Assembly (NCBI GenBank): GCA_019095985.1
Contig: CM032659.1
Span: 10,136,762 to 10,200,761, forward strand
Reading direction: 5' to 3'
DNA from: Streblospio benedicti
Lineage: Eukaryota; Annelida; Polychaeta; Spionida; Spionidae
Length of the DNA: 64,000 bases
The notes below the pieces were generated by a model. The model was not told where the DNA came from and did no database searches. It was given only the letters and a program-made list of their open reading frames with translations. Positions 1 to 40,791 of the stretch are shown piece by piece; position 1 is the first letter of the stretch, and each line of letters begins with the position of its first letter. The position numbers and the translations under genes are program-made.

Positions 1-3000
1 CCAGAGATAATCTGGTATTCTGTCCTGGTGCATTCTGGGCGCTGCACTAGTGGGGCCATCTCGAGTCCAACGAACCAACATTTGCATCACCTTGGATATC
101 TGAAATATATATGTATGCATCCTTCATTACAAACACATGCCCAGAAACATTGTTGTAAGTATTCACTAATGATGCGATTATAAATGGACAATGATCAATA
201 TTAAACCCAATAATCTAAATCCATTTTAACAATCATAGAAAAGAGACATATGCAGCCCGGCAGCCAGTTTCTGCACATATTCTTGGAATTGTCAGGGTGA
301 AATGTTAGCAGACTGGCCAGTTGAAAGTCACACACAATTATTAAAATATGTTCCATCTTAACATGCTACTCGAGGATGGATGCGAGAAACCTAACATTAA
401 TTGCCAATAAATTTACACCACATTCATATAAATAATAGTAGTTTTCTGGTTAAAGTATGTGGCTACAACCTCACTCTTAAAAATAGGAGACTGCAAAATC
501 AGGCAACCAAAATATTTAGCTCAGAAAAATGAACAACCCAAAAGAAGTTTCAGAATGCAAACTGTTGCTGGTGTAAATTGTTAAGATGTTAGAATATGAA
601 GTTGGGATGAGACTCTTTACATTAGCATATGAGTGTTACCTACTGGAGCGATACTCAGCCCTTTAGTGAACGTGTCGTCAGCAACAATGTGTTTGTAGAG
701 AAGATCCAGTGATTTCTGCCTCCAAGTAGAACTATGATAGCTTTCGTACCAGTCTAGAAAGTCTGTAACAGTAAAGGGTGTATATTCATATTCATATTAT
801 TGTAACTACTGTGAGATTCAGTGTAATAATGGAAACTAAAACAATAGCGTAGCTGGTAACGTCATCACTAAGAATCAGAAAAAGAATTTTTTCTTTCAAC
901 GTATACCACATATGAAATATGAAATATGCCATAGGATAGATCAATGTGTACAATATACATGTGTGTGTGTAAAAAGTATACTATCACAAAAGTAACAGCC
1001 TTGCTGATGAAGCGATCACACTAGAATTGTTTTCAAATTAGGTAAATTCTTTTACATGCCGTCAGGGCATTACNACAGGGCACAGCCTTTAAACCTCCCA
1101 CTTGATGTTGCCAGTGTTGAGCCCCAGTGGTTTCGATGATATACTCAACAGTGACAATACACACTGTGGAATCGGCGAGTAATTCTTAGAAACATGCAAC
1201 AGAACTGTTTGGCACGTGTACAGGCTGTAAACTCACAACGCAGACAAATTCTCTGACCATTACATCACCAAAACCACTGTATTTGATTAGATTCAATTCA
1301 ATTCAATAATATTTGATTATAAAGTGTTTATTAGGCTCTTACAGTAAGCGGTGTCAAGCAGCCAGCTGTGTGGAGAGTAGAGATCAGCAGGAGACACGTT
1401 GTTGCGTTGCTTCGGCCAGTTGATGAGCTCGTATGGCTCTGTGTACAGCTCCTAAAACAGCAGACTACAGTATTTGCCTGATTCAATAGTCTTTTTATAT
1501 ATATATATTTAGTTTTATGTTTCAGCCATATATATATATATTTTTTTTTTTAAAGTTGAAATCAAATTATTAAAAATATGAATTTTAACTTTATTAAATT
1601 TCTAACATTTTACAAGCTCTTAAACACTCATTTTCAAATTCCTTAGACACGACACGATTGCAGCATTACTCATTTTATGGTAGTAAACAAAATTCTTAGT
1701 TTTCAAGATCTATCAATGAGTAAAAGGATATTTGGCTTTAGGGATAGGATTTTTTTAAAAAAAGTAACAAAATTGTGAACTTTAATACTAACTCTCTTGT
1801 CATTTTTAACCAATTACTACGAATGTTAAATGGACCAGTATTTTATACCTCAATCGCTATTTACATTTAGCATTACTATTTCCTGTGATACTCATGTGAT
1901 GCTTAAACTTAACTTTTTTTTTTCTGCTATTCTTTTTTATTGCAAATATGATCATATATGGAATATACTTCATGTAATTTTCTTATTATGTTTACCTTTC
2001 TCAGTTCCCTGATGAGGTCATCTTCTTCGGCTTTGAGCCGCATTCCATAACAGTAGGCCATGGGGAGATACACCTACAATGACCAAAATGTTATGTTAGA
2101 TTTTTTGTTTTTAAAATGGTTTGAATTCACTTTTGTGGGCAGGCTGCTGATGTCAATACTTCCATTGATGTCTGCTGTGAACTATATGGAAGAACTATGT
2201 CATGGTTTGTCGGTCACCATACATGGTCGGTCACCATACATGAATGCATGGATGTCAATTTCATAACAAATGAACTGGGATTTACAAAGTATTTCTATAA
2301 AAAGTTAAGATGCCACACGATCTTTACACCCCCCCCCCCTTGCAAACAACCTGAATCATCCCCGTCAAAATTATCTGATTATGGGAGTTGCTTCCATTAG
2401 CAATCCCCCTTTTCAAAACCTTCTGATGGGCCTGAGGTGGCATTCCTATCTGACAGAAGATGGAGGAGAGAGAGAGTTAGGGAGATGCTCTTGTTTGGTG
2501 ATGTCATATCTGAACCTCACTTTAAAGGTCCATTGATGGTGACCGCCACGCCAAGATTTTGTTTAAAATGCATTTAGCAGTACTTAATTTACTTAATTCT
2601 TAATTTACATGTGCCCTGTCTATAGTATTGCTGAAAAACATAACATTAGTATACATCAGTATGCTGATGATACCCAGCTCTACGTGGCCTTTGATTTTGA
2701 TAATCAGCAGGATGCTCTGATGAGGAATGAGGCATGTGTGAATGACATCAGAACCTGGATGCGACTCAACAAATTGAAACTAAACAATGACAAAACCGAA
2801 CTGATCATTATTGCACCAGCCAGACATGCCCATAAAGTATCCATCAACAGCATTAAGATTGGGGACTGTACAGTCAAATCATCTCACACAGCCAGAAATC
2901 TAGGTGCAACTTTTGATAACACTATGTGCCTTAACCAACACATATCCTCACTAGTGAAATCTTGCAATGCCCAACTCCGATCAATTGGCCAAGCCAGAAG

Positions 3001-6000
3001 GTTTCTTAGTAGAGCAGCAACAGAAAAAGTTATCCACGCATTCCTCTCTTCACGACTTGACAATGGGAATTCCCTACTTTATGGACTACCGGCCATTCAA
3101 ATTCAGCGCATTCAAATTACAGCTGCAAGGATACTGACTAGAACTAAGAAACATGAACACATTTCTCCAGTACTAAAATCTCATTGGCTTCCAATCGCCA
3201 GACAGATTGAGTATAAAATATTAACCTTGACTTATAAGTGCCTTCACAACCTTGCACCTTCATATCTCAAAGACCTTATTAGGCAACACAAACCAGGTCG
3301 CTCTCTCAGGTCATCATCACAGAGGTTTCTACAGGTACCTGCGACTCGGCTCACGTCCTATGGGGACCGAGCATTCAGCAAAGCGGCACCGCTGTTATGG
3401 AGCAGACTTCCGCTCCATATTAGACAAATAGACAATCTGGACGAATTTAAATCCATGTTAAAAATGCATTTGTTTACCGAGGGCTGAGGACATTTCCTCT
3501 ATGCAGCGCACTTGAACATTTATATTTTTTGAGGGTTGCGCTATACAAATATGTATATATTATCATATTATTATCATTACTTATACAAGCTTTATTAATA
3601 CCTTAATACCTGCAGGTACATAGCTTGACTATAAGATTTTTTCATTAGGAATACTGTCTATCACATTAAATTATTCATAGACATTTCAGATGAGGGAACA
3701 ATAATGGGAGTGAGCGATCGTGAGTAGTATGGAATGTGGACCAATTAAATGGTTGCTACAATGCACCAGATGCTCCCCAATGATTTACTAAGAATGACAA
3801 TTATGCTAGAAATTGGGAACAAAAAGAAGTTTAACTATTCAAAGTAGGAAGCATAATGCAGCACCTGTCTGCAATGACACCACAACTTGGATGGGTGAAG
3901 AGGGATCCATTCTGGCAGCGACCACATCTCTGGGAATAAGTTGTGCAAGCCGTCCCAGCTGTATACGTTAAACACAGCCAGCCAAAACTTGCCCCATGAT
4001 GGAATAGAGGCTGCACCACCTGCAAATTACTACACTTATTTACACAGAGTCTTTTTCATGCAACAAAAACACCTTTTTATCCTTTCACAGTACTAGATTT
4101 CATTCACCTCAAATTGCTTCTTAAACCTGCTTTACACATAAGAGATCGAGGCGAACCCTTCCAATGCCCCGAAACGAATTATGTAAAGTTCCCAACTTTG
4201 GCATGTTGTGATGACATAGAACATAGTAAAAATGCATGTTGCAACGAGGATTCGGGAGGCATTTCAATGTTTTCAATGAAAACATTACCCAGTTTATGCA
4301 GTAGTGCCCTGGCCTTAATGAGATCACAATCATCAGCAGGTACTCCCAAGATTCGCATCACCACATAGTTGAGAGCACATCCAAATACGGTGGCAGGCCC
4401 CTCAGTATGTCTACAATCACAATGTACAACTTAAAACCTCACTTTTGAGACATCCTGCGGGCCAGCATTGAATGGAGAGGTGGGTGGTTTTGACTTTTTG
4501 TTGGTCTCTTCACAATGGTTTGGGACTTCTAATAGAAAAATGGTCTCATTATAGGGTGGTCTCTTTATGTATGTTGTTCATGAGAGGTTGTAGTTCATCA
4601 GTTTACACTAACTAGATGAAAATATACATATAAATGCGTTGAGGGGGTGGGGGGGGGGGTAATTAATGGTCCATTTCAGAGGTTCCCTTTTTTATAAGGG
4701 GTAATTAAAAGTTGTCAGGAAATCACTTAGCAGTGTTTGTGGATTAAGACATCAAACTTAGTGCACTCACAATCCCCATCCTCCATTAGGACATTGTACA
4801 GATCGCAAATAGCGGATCATTTCTTGGGTCTGTTCAGGTGTAAATGCAGTCTTCGTTATATAACATGTGATTACCAAACCTGCAATGAAACATAATATTT
4901 TTAAATTGGACTTCAATAAAAAAGGAATGCACTTGGTCAAGTATAGTGTGCAAGGCTCCTAGATGCATGAAAAATACTTTGTATTGATTTAAAAACCTTT
5001 AATTTTGTCCTATATGCCTCAATAATTTCTGTGATAAATGAAGTTTTTAAAAATGCATACAGTAGAACCTCTCTATTAAGACCACCTATGGGAATGACCT
5101 TATTGAAGTGGTATCAATAAAGAAGAGGTCTTTATATGGAGGTTCATTTCAGTCACTTTATGAATATATAGGAGCATGAAAAATGGCCCTATTACATAGG
5201 TAGTCTCAGTATAGAGGCGATTATAATTAGATGTTCTACAGTATATGTGTGAGTCAATAACAACCTGGCATTAGAAACAAAGGGCCACCATAATCTCCTG
5301 CCCAATGACCATCCTCTGCCTGCAGCCCAGCATAGAAGGAGAGCCCTTTTTCAATTGCTTCATTACTTGTGGAAGCTTTGGATCCTTCCGGTGCAAGCTC
5401 CCTCTAAAAATGGAATCAAGTATATCACTGTGGACCTATAATCCCTATATCATACATTTCTTTTTTGGAATCTACCTGGTATGTCTATTACCTCCATTTT
5501 ACTTAGCTTAAAATAGGCCTGAACATGCCTGAAAATTATAATTGTGCTTCCATTCTGAAGCTAACAGGCCAATTCTGAAATTACCAGAGTGAACCAAGAC
5601 ATTTAAGACAATTTTGGAAATTTCACTTCGCATGTGAAATGTAATTGACGTTTTGCTCCTGTTTGCTCCTGATGAGCTCTACCTCATTATCAGGCTGTTT
5701 GGACATGTTTGTGGGTTTTTCGGAATTGTCTTCATCATTAGCTGCTCATTTCAGAGACATTTGGCTTTTATTTTGGGTGTAGTTGGTAGTCGTCTTCTTC
5801 TTACTAAGTTCTGAGGTGTGGGGGTTCAGATGGAGAAGAATTCCCACTCAATCTCTACTTTTATACCCTGTATCAGGGCAAAATGACATAAGCCGTAGTC
5901 AATATCTGCACCTTTGGAGCTGCTTTGGCGCATTCATGAGTCTTTTAGGAGGAGCTTAAGCAAGTGCTGCTAATTTTTGGGTAAATATGGCATTCATTGG

Positions 6001-7317
6001 CTTGCAAAGCCGGTTTCTGGTAGCAAATTGGCAGCATACAGCTTATCAATTGGCTCGCAATCTATTTTGACAGGTTAGGGGTCAATCACCATTCTATCAT
6101 GACTAAAATCCATTTTATTTTAAAATAAATCATATTATAACATTCTCACTGCAAGTCAATTTTGCCAAAAGAGAGCGCGCGGAGACCACTACTACGGCGC
6201 TAGTCTAAACTTCTGCTCTCCGCTACACGGGACACGCCTTGCGACGTCAGCGGCTGTATTGATAATGTGAGGCGTTTAGACTAGCGCCGTAGTAGTGGTC
6301 TCCGCGCGCTCTGTAGCGTGTTTTCCATCGCAAAATTGAGCACGCTGATTGACCAATCAGCGTGGGTTACTGGCGGTGATTTTTGCACGGAATGATAGAA
6401 TGGGTTATAAAGCTGTGATGTAACACTATTGATTCATTTCAAGCCCATTATATGATCACATCAGAATACAATAGTCTAGCATCTATAGACACATTTGGCC
6501 TTAATTTCAGCTATGTGACATAGAATAATTATAGATCTTTACAGTTATTATATAAATGCACATTTTTATCATGCGCTATTGAAGTATTCAAAATTCAAAT
6601 GTGATAAATGTGTTCAATACCATATACTGGTACTAATATATAGGTGAAACCTTTATGTTAGTTAAATTGAGTTTTTAATGACTTCTGCAAAAGATACTTA
6701 CAGTGTCTAACCCAATTGAATACTTTTCGAGTAGAGTTTGGGGTCTGTCTAACACCTCATCCTCTGGAACAAACCTCCAGGTCTGTCTACCATCAACACA
6801 CGTTAGTCTCCAGCGGGTTAGATCAGTTGCTGGCTCCGTCTGCATAATAGTGTCTAAAAACTTTATTTCTCTAAAAATTGAACAAAAACGTTATGTGTCT
6901 GTTTCATAGTCTGCTTCTATATTGAAAGCATATGATTTGTTAACTGTACATCGACAAATAGTCATTCGTATCCTTAACAGAAATGGAGATTGAGAAAATA
7001 TAAAAGTTATGGGGCTTGTGATTGTCAAATTTAAAGCAAGGATATTCAAAGCTATATATATTTGATGAAATGTGAAGTCAATAGTGGGAGCGGTACCTTG
7101 CCCCACTCGCATCACTGTCAGTGTCTACCTCTCCTACAAATGTTTATTATAAGTTTTCACTTGTTCAAACATATGAGCATTGGTTAAGTTACTCCTGCAA
7201 AATAGAACCCGATTATAAATCAAGTATAAATTACGGAGAACTCACCTTATACGGACCACCCCGATTTCTTGGCATGTCATTAACATACTTAAACGGTTTA
7301 CTTGAAAACCACGACAT
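1..7317 (-). CDS. LSS: lanosterol synthase (oxidosqualene cyclase), N-terminal half, partial at window edge
   Basis: LSS cyclises 2,3-oxidosqualene to lanosterol at the ER membrane. Ten coding exons can be joined on the minus strand with consistent phases: 7246-7317, 6702-6839, 5265-5403, 4771-4879, 4289-4410, 3865-4019, 1996-2073, 1343-1451, 644-762 and 1-99. They give 380 residues, about half of a usual ~730-residue animal LSS. The start is MSWFSSKPF. Recognised LSS blocks are [32 protein letters not shown] (a QW-type motif), [54 protein letters not shown] and [11 protein letters not shown]. The catalytic DCTAE motif would lie beyond the window. A 3' splice site directly upstream of the ATG suggests a 5' UTR intron. 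CYP51A1 lies head to head on the other side. Family and frame are clear; exon 9 uses a GTAGGT donor that I chose because it keeps phase. Confidence 0.95.
1013..1260 (-). mobile_element. old SINE family 2 fragment
   Basis: GATCACACTAGAATTG and AAATTCTTTTACATGC match the reversed body of the family but with heavy divergence. It lies in an LSS intron and contains one N at 1074. Confidence 0.45.
2605..3590 (+). mobile_element. L2/CR1-like LINE 3' fragment
   Basis: A 5'-truncated element in an LSS intron, antisense to LSS. The frame 2609-3487 begins just before the reverse-transcriptase catalytic box ([10 protein letters not shown]) and runs to the end of ORF2, with [15 protein letters not shown] and [17 protein letters not shown]-like tail motifs (here [17 protein letters not shown]). 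The 3' UTR GGGTTGCGCTATACAAAT followed by ATTATTATC-type repeats is the classic L2-clade 3' end. The frame is unbroken, so the copy is fairly young. Confidence 0.88.
5060..5243. mobile_element. CAGTAGAACCTC MITE (pogo/Tigger-like), diverged copy
   Basis: Left terminus CAGTAGAACCTCTCTATTAAG is kept in part (first 12 bases exact); the right end is decayed. Internal words such as GAGGTGGTCT / AAGACCACC are shared by the whole family. Lies in an LSS intron. Confidence 0.65.
6087..6404. mobile_element. MITE with a perfect 39-bp internal palindrome
   Basis: Outer ends CACCATTCTATCAT and ATGATAGAATGGG are inverted. Inside, 6172-6210 and 6274-6312 are perfect 39-base inverted repeats (AGAGCGCGCGGAGACCAC...), around a 63-base loop that contains GCGACGTCAGCGG. 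GC-rich in AT-rich surroundings; in an LSS intron. Confidence 0.7.
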
Positions 7318-7807
7318 TTTATCTGCAAATAACAATATATATGTATTCATTTTAGACTCTTATTCATAATATTTTCATCATTTTATGTTGTTCACAGTTA
7401 TTGATCTTTGAATAAATACTATCTCTAATATACATTTGAACATTACATATTACACATCACATTCACAGGAAAATAATCCACATCAATGAACTTTTATAGG
7501 TTCTGGAGTTCATACCTTATCCTACACAGTTATAAATAATTATGAAGGTTGTTTGCTAATCATCCATGTATGTACTAATTCCACAAGTTTGAGAAGTTTT
7601 AACTTTGTCTGACATGAAATAGTTTTGAAACTGTCTATACTCTGAATTTTTCGTTTAGCAAATTGAAGATTGTAAAAACAATCACTGACAACTATTATAG
7701 ATTGTATAATTATTAATAATATTCATGTATATCTTCAACAACTCAATAATATATAATATGCATTATATCATTTATATAAAAAAGTTATCATCTTGCTAAA
7801 AAAATAC

Positions 7808-7912
7808 CTTTAATTAGAAGATCACTCAGTCAACAAATGCACAGGTGGTGTGAGGGTTTTCCTGAAACGTCACAGACCTAATTTGCATATTTGCATATTC
7901 TTAAATCTTGAG
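7808..7912. promoter_or_regulatory. putative shared LSS/CYP51A1 core promoter with SRE, CRE and octamer sites
   Basis: Both genes have a 3' splice site just upstream of their ATG, implying 5' UTR introns. Matching donors point outward: AAAG|GTATTT on the minus strand (exon edge 7808) for LSS, and GAG|GTGAGT on the plus strand (exon edge 7912) for CYP51A1. The ~105 bp between them holds, on the minus strand at 7845-7853, TCACACCAC, a perfect fit to the SREBP site consensus TCACNCCAC. CGTCA, a CRE half-site, lies at 7868-7872. Two tandem ATTTGCAT octamers lie at 7881-7896, and ATCACTCAG at 7821-7829 is a weaker SRE-like match. SRE next to CRE is the known arrangement in mammalian CYP51 promoters. 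Transcription starts themselves are inferred. Confidence 0.55.
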
Positions 7913-8263
7913 GTGAGTAGTATTTCCTAACATTAAAATCCACTGTTTGTTATATTGTATCACATAATTGTGCTATTGATTGTTTTAGTATAAATATATG
8001 ATAAATTATCTACCATTACGTTGAATTAAACTGGTTTATAGAGAATATTAATATAGGGATTCCCTCAGCTGATTCTCAATGGACTGATAATATATGGCCA
8101 TGACTATAGTCTATTTCTAAGTGTGTGTATACAAATAAAGAAGTATCTGGTGATGTCAATACAAGATGAAATGCATGCAACACTTTAACAGTGGGTATTT
8201 AACTTTTTAAAAAGACAAACAATAGTCATTACTTTTCTATATCTTGTTTAGATCTGACGTATT

Positions 8264-18246
<9,983 letters not shown>

Positions 18247-19481
18247 AACTTAATATGTTTACAAATATTTTATTTCAAAAGATGGACATTAATACTAGTG
18301 ATCTGGTAAAATCTACACGTGTGGACATCAAATATCCTGAAAGGTCAATGACCGAACCTTACTTTGTTACATTTATACAATCTGATTTTTTTTATTAGAT
18401 ATTAACATGTATGGACAAAAATAAATATGATTTAGAACAAAGATCAGAACAGGGACGTGGCCAGGCCATTATTAATGTTTAGGCAGATACATGTATATTG
18501 TAATGTGAGTTATTATATTATTAAAAAATACGGAGCACTGTAAATGTGTTCTGGTGTGTACACATCATACGCAATGTGTGCTTTGGCATACTATACAGCT
18601 GGTACTATGTCCCTGCACTAGATCAATTCATGTAAAAAACATTACTCTTGTTATTTAATCTTATTACAAAATTAAAGAATGTGATGTTCATATTTACAAT
18701 GTCTTGCTACTGAGAACCATGTCTTTCACTTTATATAATTTTTTGTTGTTGTTTTATTAATAAATATTGTTTTGCAAAGAATTCCCTTTTTTGCCAACTT
18801 TTTCCAATTCTACATATGTGAATTGCACAATGTAGACATAGTTAAAATAATTACCAATAATTAGCTTACTATTAAACAACAGTACGGACAGTAATAACAT
18901 ACAGAATGTAATGTGCATTACAGTCGTACAATACTTTACAGCAGTGCTAGATAACAATCCCTTTGTCCAACATTTTCATCATAAGGGTGATGTAAATACA
19001 TGTACACTATCAGTATCGCCTTTGTAATATATGAACGCATAAAAATTCTTTCCAATTACATTGTACATGCCTTGAGTCATCATCACTTATTACTTTCATG
19101 TGTTTGTACATCGTAATATACAGGTACATACAAGTCTTTAACCAATGAATTTACATAAAACAAAAAGTCACTGTCCTTTGATGCTTGAAATTTAGTACAT
19201 ACACGTGTACTAAATTTAGTTAGAACTTATTTCATACAGTCTATCAATTGTTCTATCATCACCTACATATGACTGTTTTCATTAACATTCATGGAGTAAC
19301 CATGAAGTATGTTGTTCACATACCTTTCATTGTCCAATTTTTCAATTTTGTTTCCTACAAAATTCTCTCTTCACCATGTGAACAATGTTTTAAGTGACAG
19401 CACTGACAAGTAAGAATAGCACATAAATTTTAATTTCTGTTGGTTGAAAGGTTCAATTCTTAAGAGTACTTTCAATATCCT
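18247..19481. other. convergent intergenic spacer / 3' UTRs of CYP51A1 and LANCL
   Basis: This spacer lies between the CYP51A1 stop and the LANCL stop, which converge. It is AT-rich and I see no coding exon. AATAAA motifs occur on the plus strand near 18420 and 18761, and TTTATT (AATAAA on minus) near 18754, so the two 3' UTRs probably end close together around 18.4-18.8 kb. Confidence 0.6.
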
Positions 19482-33985
<14,504 letters not shown>

Positions 33986-34199
33986 TTTTAGTATCTATTG
34001 TTAATGTTAGATTTATGTATTAGTGTATTTTTTGTACGAATTATTAAAAAAATATATATATATTTATTTCAACGTGTAGCGTCGAAACTTCATAGATGTT
34101 AATTGTGGTCGTAATGCAAAGTGGCGCCGCAGGTGGCACTCACTGGAACTAAACCTGTCAAAACAGCGGAAGTTTCCAAAGATGAAAGAGATAATATTT
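33986..34199. promoter_or_regulatory. divergent LANCL / HS3ST5-like promoter region
   Basis: The LANCL ATG ends at 33985 on the minus strand. On the plus strand, a likely untranslated exon of the sulfotransferase gene ends at 34199 with the donor ATTT|GTGAGT. The start regions therefore lie within about 200 bp. A short GC-rich patch (GGCGCCGCAGGTGG) is present near 34122-34136. Start sites are inferred. Confidence 0.4.
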
Positions 34200-34642
34200 G
34201 TGAGTATATTTCATAGTATTTTTGCGTAATTGAAGATAATATTGTATCTTTATTTTAATCTTAGAACAGTTACTATATATTTGTGAATATCTAGGAAATA
34301 TTAGATTCTATTTGGAGTGTGTTGATAACATAGTATTGTATCAAATATTGACTGGACATACATTTTTGTGGTTTGAAAAGAATGGAAATGGTAATTATGT
34401 GAAGTGTTCATCAAAGGAGACACAGAGTCTGAAGCACTTCATGACCTGTTGAGAGCTAGCAATGACTCCACTTTCATCAATCGTTGGTGCAGTGATGGGA
34501 AACTATTTGAATAAACCTCTTTTCTGTCAATTCTGGTGTGTAATAAAAACCTGATGTTGAAAGTAATAAAAAATGTCTTGTTTTACAGGAATGATTAATA
34601 AATTTAGATGAAGCAATTACCCTTTGCGATGGTGGAACCAGT

Positions 34643-37901
<3,259 letters not shown>

Positions 37902-40147
37902 AATGATGTCAAGTGTGTTTGTGTGAGAGCATGTATTTATTCTCAGTCATGGAGTCACATGAGTAAATATAGATCAATGTTGGTTAGAAAGTGTCTGTCT
38001 GATATGAATGAATGTTTCCTACATTAGGAGATGATTGCACTGTCTGGTAGTTGGTTGAACAATTGTTCCATGAAATTGTCGGGTAACGTTTGATATAAGT
38101 TCTACATTAGGGACATGATGAAATGTTCTTGTTAAATTTCAACTTTAATGGTTGAAAACATCTTTCTATGGAACACTAGTACTTATGTCCAAAAGAATCT
38201 CTTGTGTCCTGTTTTGAACAAATTGAGACACAATAAAGTAAAACAAATACAGATTATGAAAGGCTGAATTATGATGCAATTATCTAAAGAAAATAAAATT
38301 TACCAATAAAACATTAAAAATATAAAATAAGAATGAATTGAATATTCATTGCATTGCTATCTATTTTTTGTTGAGAAAGTTTAATCCAAATACTATGTAG
38401 CTTCATAACCTCTAAAGAGGTGTTTCATTAGGATGGATGGGGGATTGCCAACAAAATTTGTCATTTGATAACAAAATAAGAATGTGACTTATGAATATGA
38501 TATTATGATTGCAAAGAAGGAATATTTTTAACACTATTTGAATCAAGAACATGTATGGCAATATGTATAATATGTATGAGAGTAAGTGTTATGGATAAAG
38601 TATGCAAGATTGTGGTGCCCCCTGATTATTGGGCCTTTTATGGTGACTAAACTTTCATTCCCAGCTTGCTAAAATTTGTCAAGTGATTTTTTTTTTCTAA
38701 TCCAATGATAAAGTGGTTAAAATATATCTTCTGCAAATTTGGTCATTTTCATTCAAGGTAGCGTTTTCCTATGATCATAGTGTGTATTTAGTTACGCTTT
38801 CACTATAGTAGGACAATTTCTCTTTAGAATGTTGACCACAATTTTGCAAGGGGTGTAAGATTATATATATATATATATATATGACTGTTTCTGTGCAATA
38901 GTTTTTAGTTTTATAGAATATTTGTTATGGCTCCATTTAAATTAGAAATGGATTATTGGAATCTTTGTGTAAAAATTATTAGCTATGTATGGAGAAATCA
39001 GAAATCATGACATTAGTTGTTATATAGAAAAAAGGTTAATCTGACTGATTTTATGCTGATTTTCTGTATTATCTTCAAAAGATAGGATCATTGTTCATAT
39101 TGAACTTTTATGACTACTTGTAATATTTTAATTATGTAATTTAATATAAGTTGTTTAGTGTTGGTATAATACAGTGTATTTGGACAGCTATTTTATTTTT
39201 AGACCACTTACAATCATGCATATCTATGTACAGTAAATATTTTGAGTTATGTGTGGCCTAATATGAATTATAAAGTTCACCATATTTTTGCCATGCTAAA
39301 ATGTGGAAAATGTCACGTTAGATATGCTGCAGTATATGGATAATAAAATACCTCAGAGCATTATGTCAAATTTTCCAGTAACTAATAATCTAACGTGAAA
39401 ATAACTGGATCTGAAACTGAAAACATTGCTAAACATCCATGATTTGAAAACATTCTACATGTGCGTGTACAGTTATTTTACCTTAGATGAAGTTGACGTA
39501 ATTTATAAACAACTTTGTTTTGTATATCCGGTATGATATTACAACTATGGTTATTTCACAAGATACAGAGTTCACAACTTACACCATTGGTTTGTACATG
39601 TCATATATGTCTATAATATGACTTGGACAAAACAGTGGTGAAAGTAAAGATCTTTACCTCTGAGAAAGTAAACCTACTGCAGTATAAGTGCGCAGTACAT
39701 GGTTTAAATCCTATTATTTTCACTGGTATCCAGTGCATCTATATTAGATGTTTTATTCATTGTATTTAATTATGAAAAAATCATGAATTGTGAGATGTTT
39801 AATGTTATTTTTCTTTTCAATATATTATTACAATCTTTTCGAAATTTTAATGTAAACATTGATGGGAGCTGACAATTTAGCTGAATTTAAAATTGGAAAG
39901 ATGTCAAAATTTTCTGCTGACAGTTGGATAAAAAACATCATGCTTTTCTCAATTTATATAGTATCATATTGCATATTGTACTTTTTATTTGTTTAACTTG
40001 AACAAATGTGTTTTTTATTTGTTTATTTAAACAACTTATTTAGAATGTTAATGGAAAGAAGAATATAAAAGAGGTTCAATTTTACAGTACAAAATGTAGC
40101 GTATGAATTAAGTTTGAATATGGTAATAAACTCACAAAATGACTTGT
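37902..40147 (+). other. long 3' UTR of the HS3ST5-like gene
   Basis: About 2.2 kb of AT-rich sequence without a coding exon follows the stop. AATAAA occurs early (near 38233) and again at 40125-40130, the latter followed by a GT/T-rich stretch, so long and short 3' UTR forms are possible. A short TA repeat lies at 38863-38882. Confidence 0.5.
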
Positions 40148-40217
40148 GTTTTATTGTTTAATTCAAACATTCAAAGCATGTGTATTGATAATATATAAGG
40201 CCTATAACTATGTAGAT

Positions 40218-40365
40218 CACCAATCGCTAAAACCGGCCATTCACATAAAACCTGAATTTTACGTCTGACGTGAAATTTGGTGACCTATTACGGCTTAGCT
40301 CACGTCATACGTAAACTCAAGGATTGTGTGCATGGGCAAACTGTGCGAGTGATGCTCTAACTGCA
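40218..40365. mobile_element. GGCCATACACA MITE, second copy
   Basis: AAAACCGGCCATTCACATAA ... TTTTACGTCTGACGTG ... GTGTGCATGGGC; diverged from the 33500 copy. Between the HS3ST5 and CARD/Bcl-2 genes. Confidence 0.6.
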
Positions 40366-40791
40366 TGAATTTCACTGCTAACACTATCCCCCCTGAGACC
40401 ATCCAGACTATGCCATCTATCACAAATTGATGTGACTACCTTCACCTGTGGTTGGGTGGCTCACATCATCTTGCCACACACAAGCTGTCATATTTGTCAA
40501 ATGGTATATGACCAGAACCCCCAATCGGTGAAGATACATTTAAATAAAAATGCTCAGAATGCAACTTCAAGGACATAATAATCAAAAGAAGCCCAAAAGA
40601 CTTGTAAAATGTTATAGACAGTGAGAGGTACAATATTTACACCCCCTCTTGGATGGGATAAGTGGACGGTCTCTATTTAAAATTATACCAAGAACGCAAT
40701 ATTTTCTATCGGATATTTTTCACATAATTGTACTTACATTACACAAAATATAAATAAAAGTTGACTAAAATGTTCAAATTACCACATCAAA

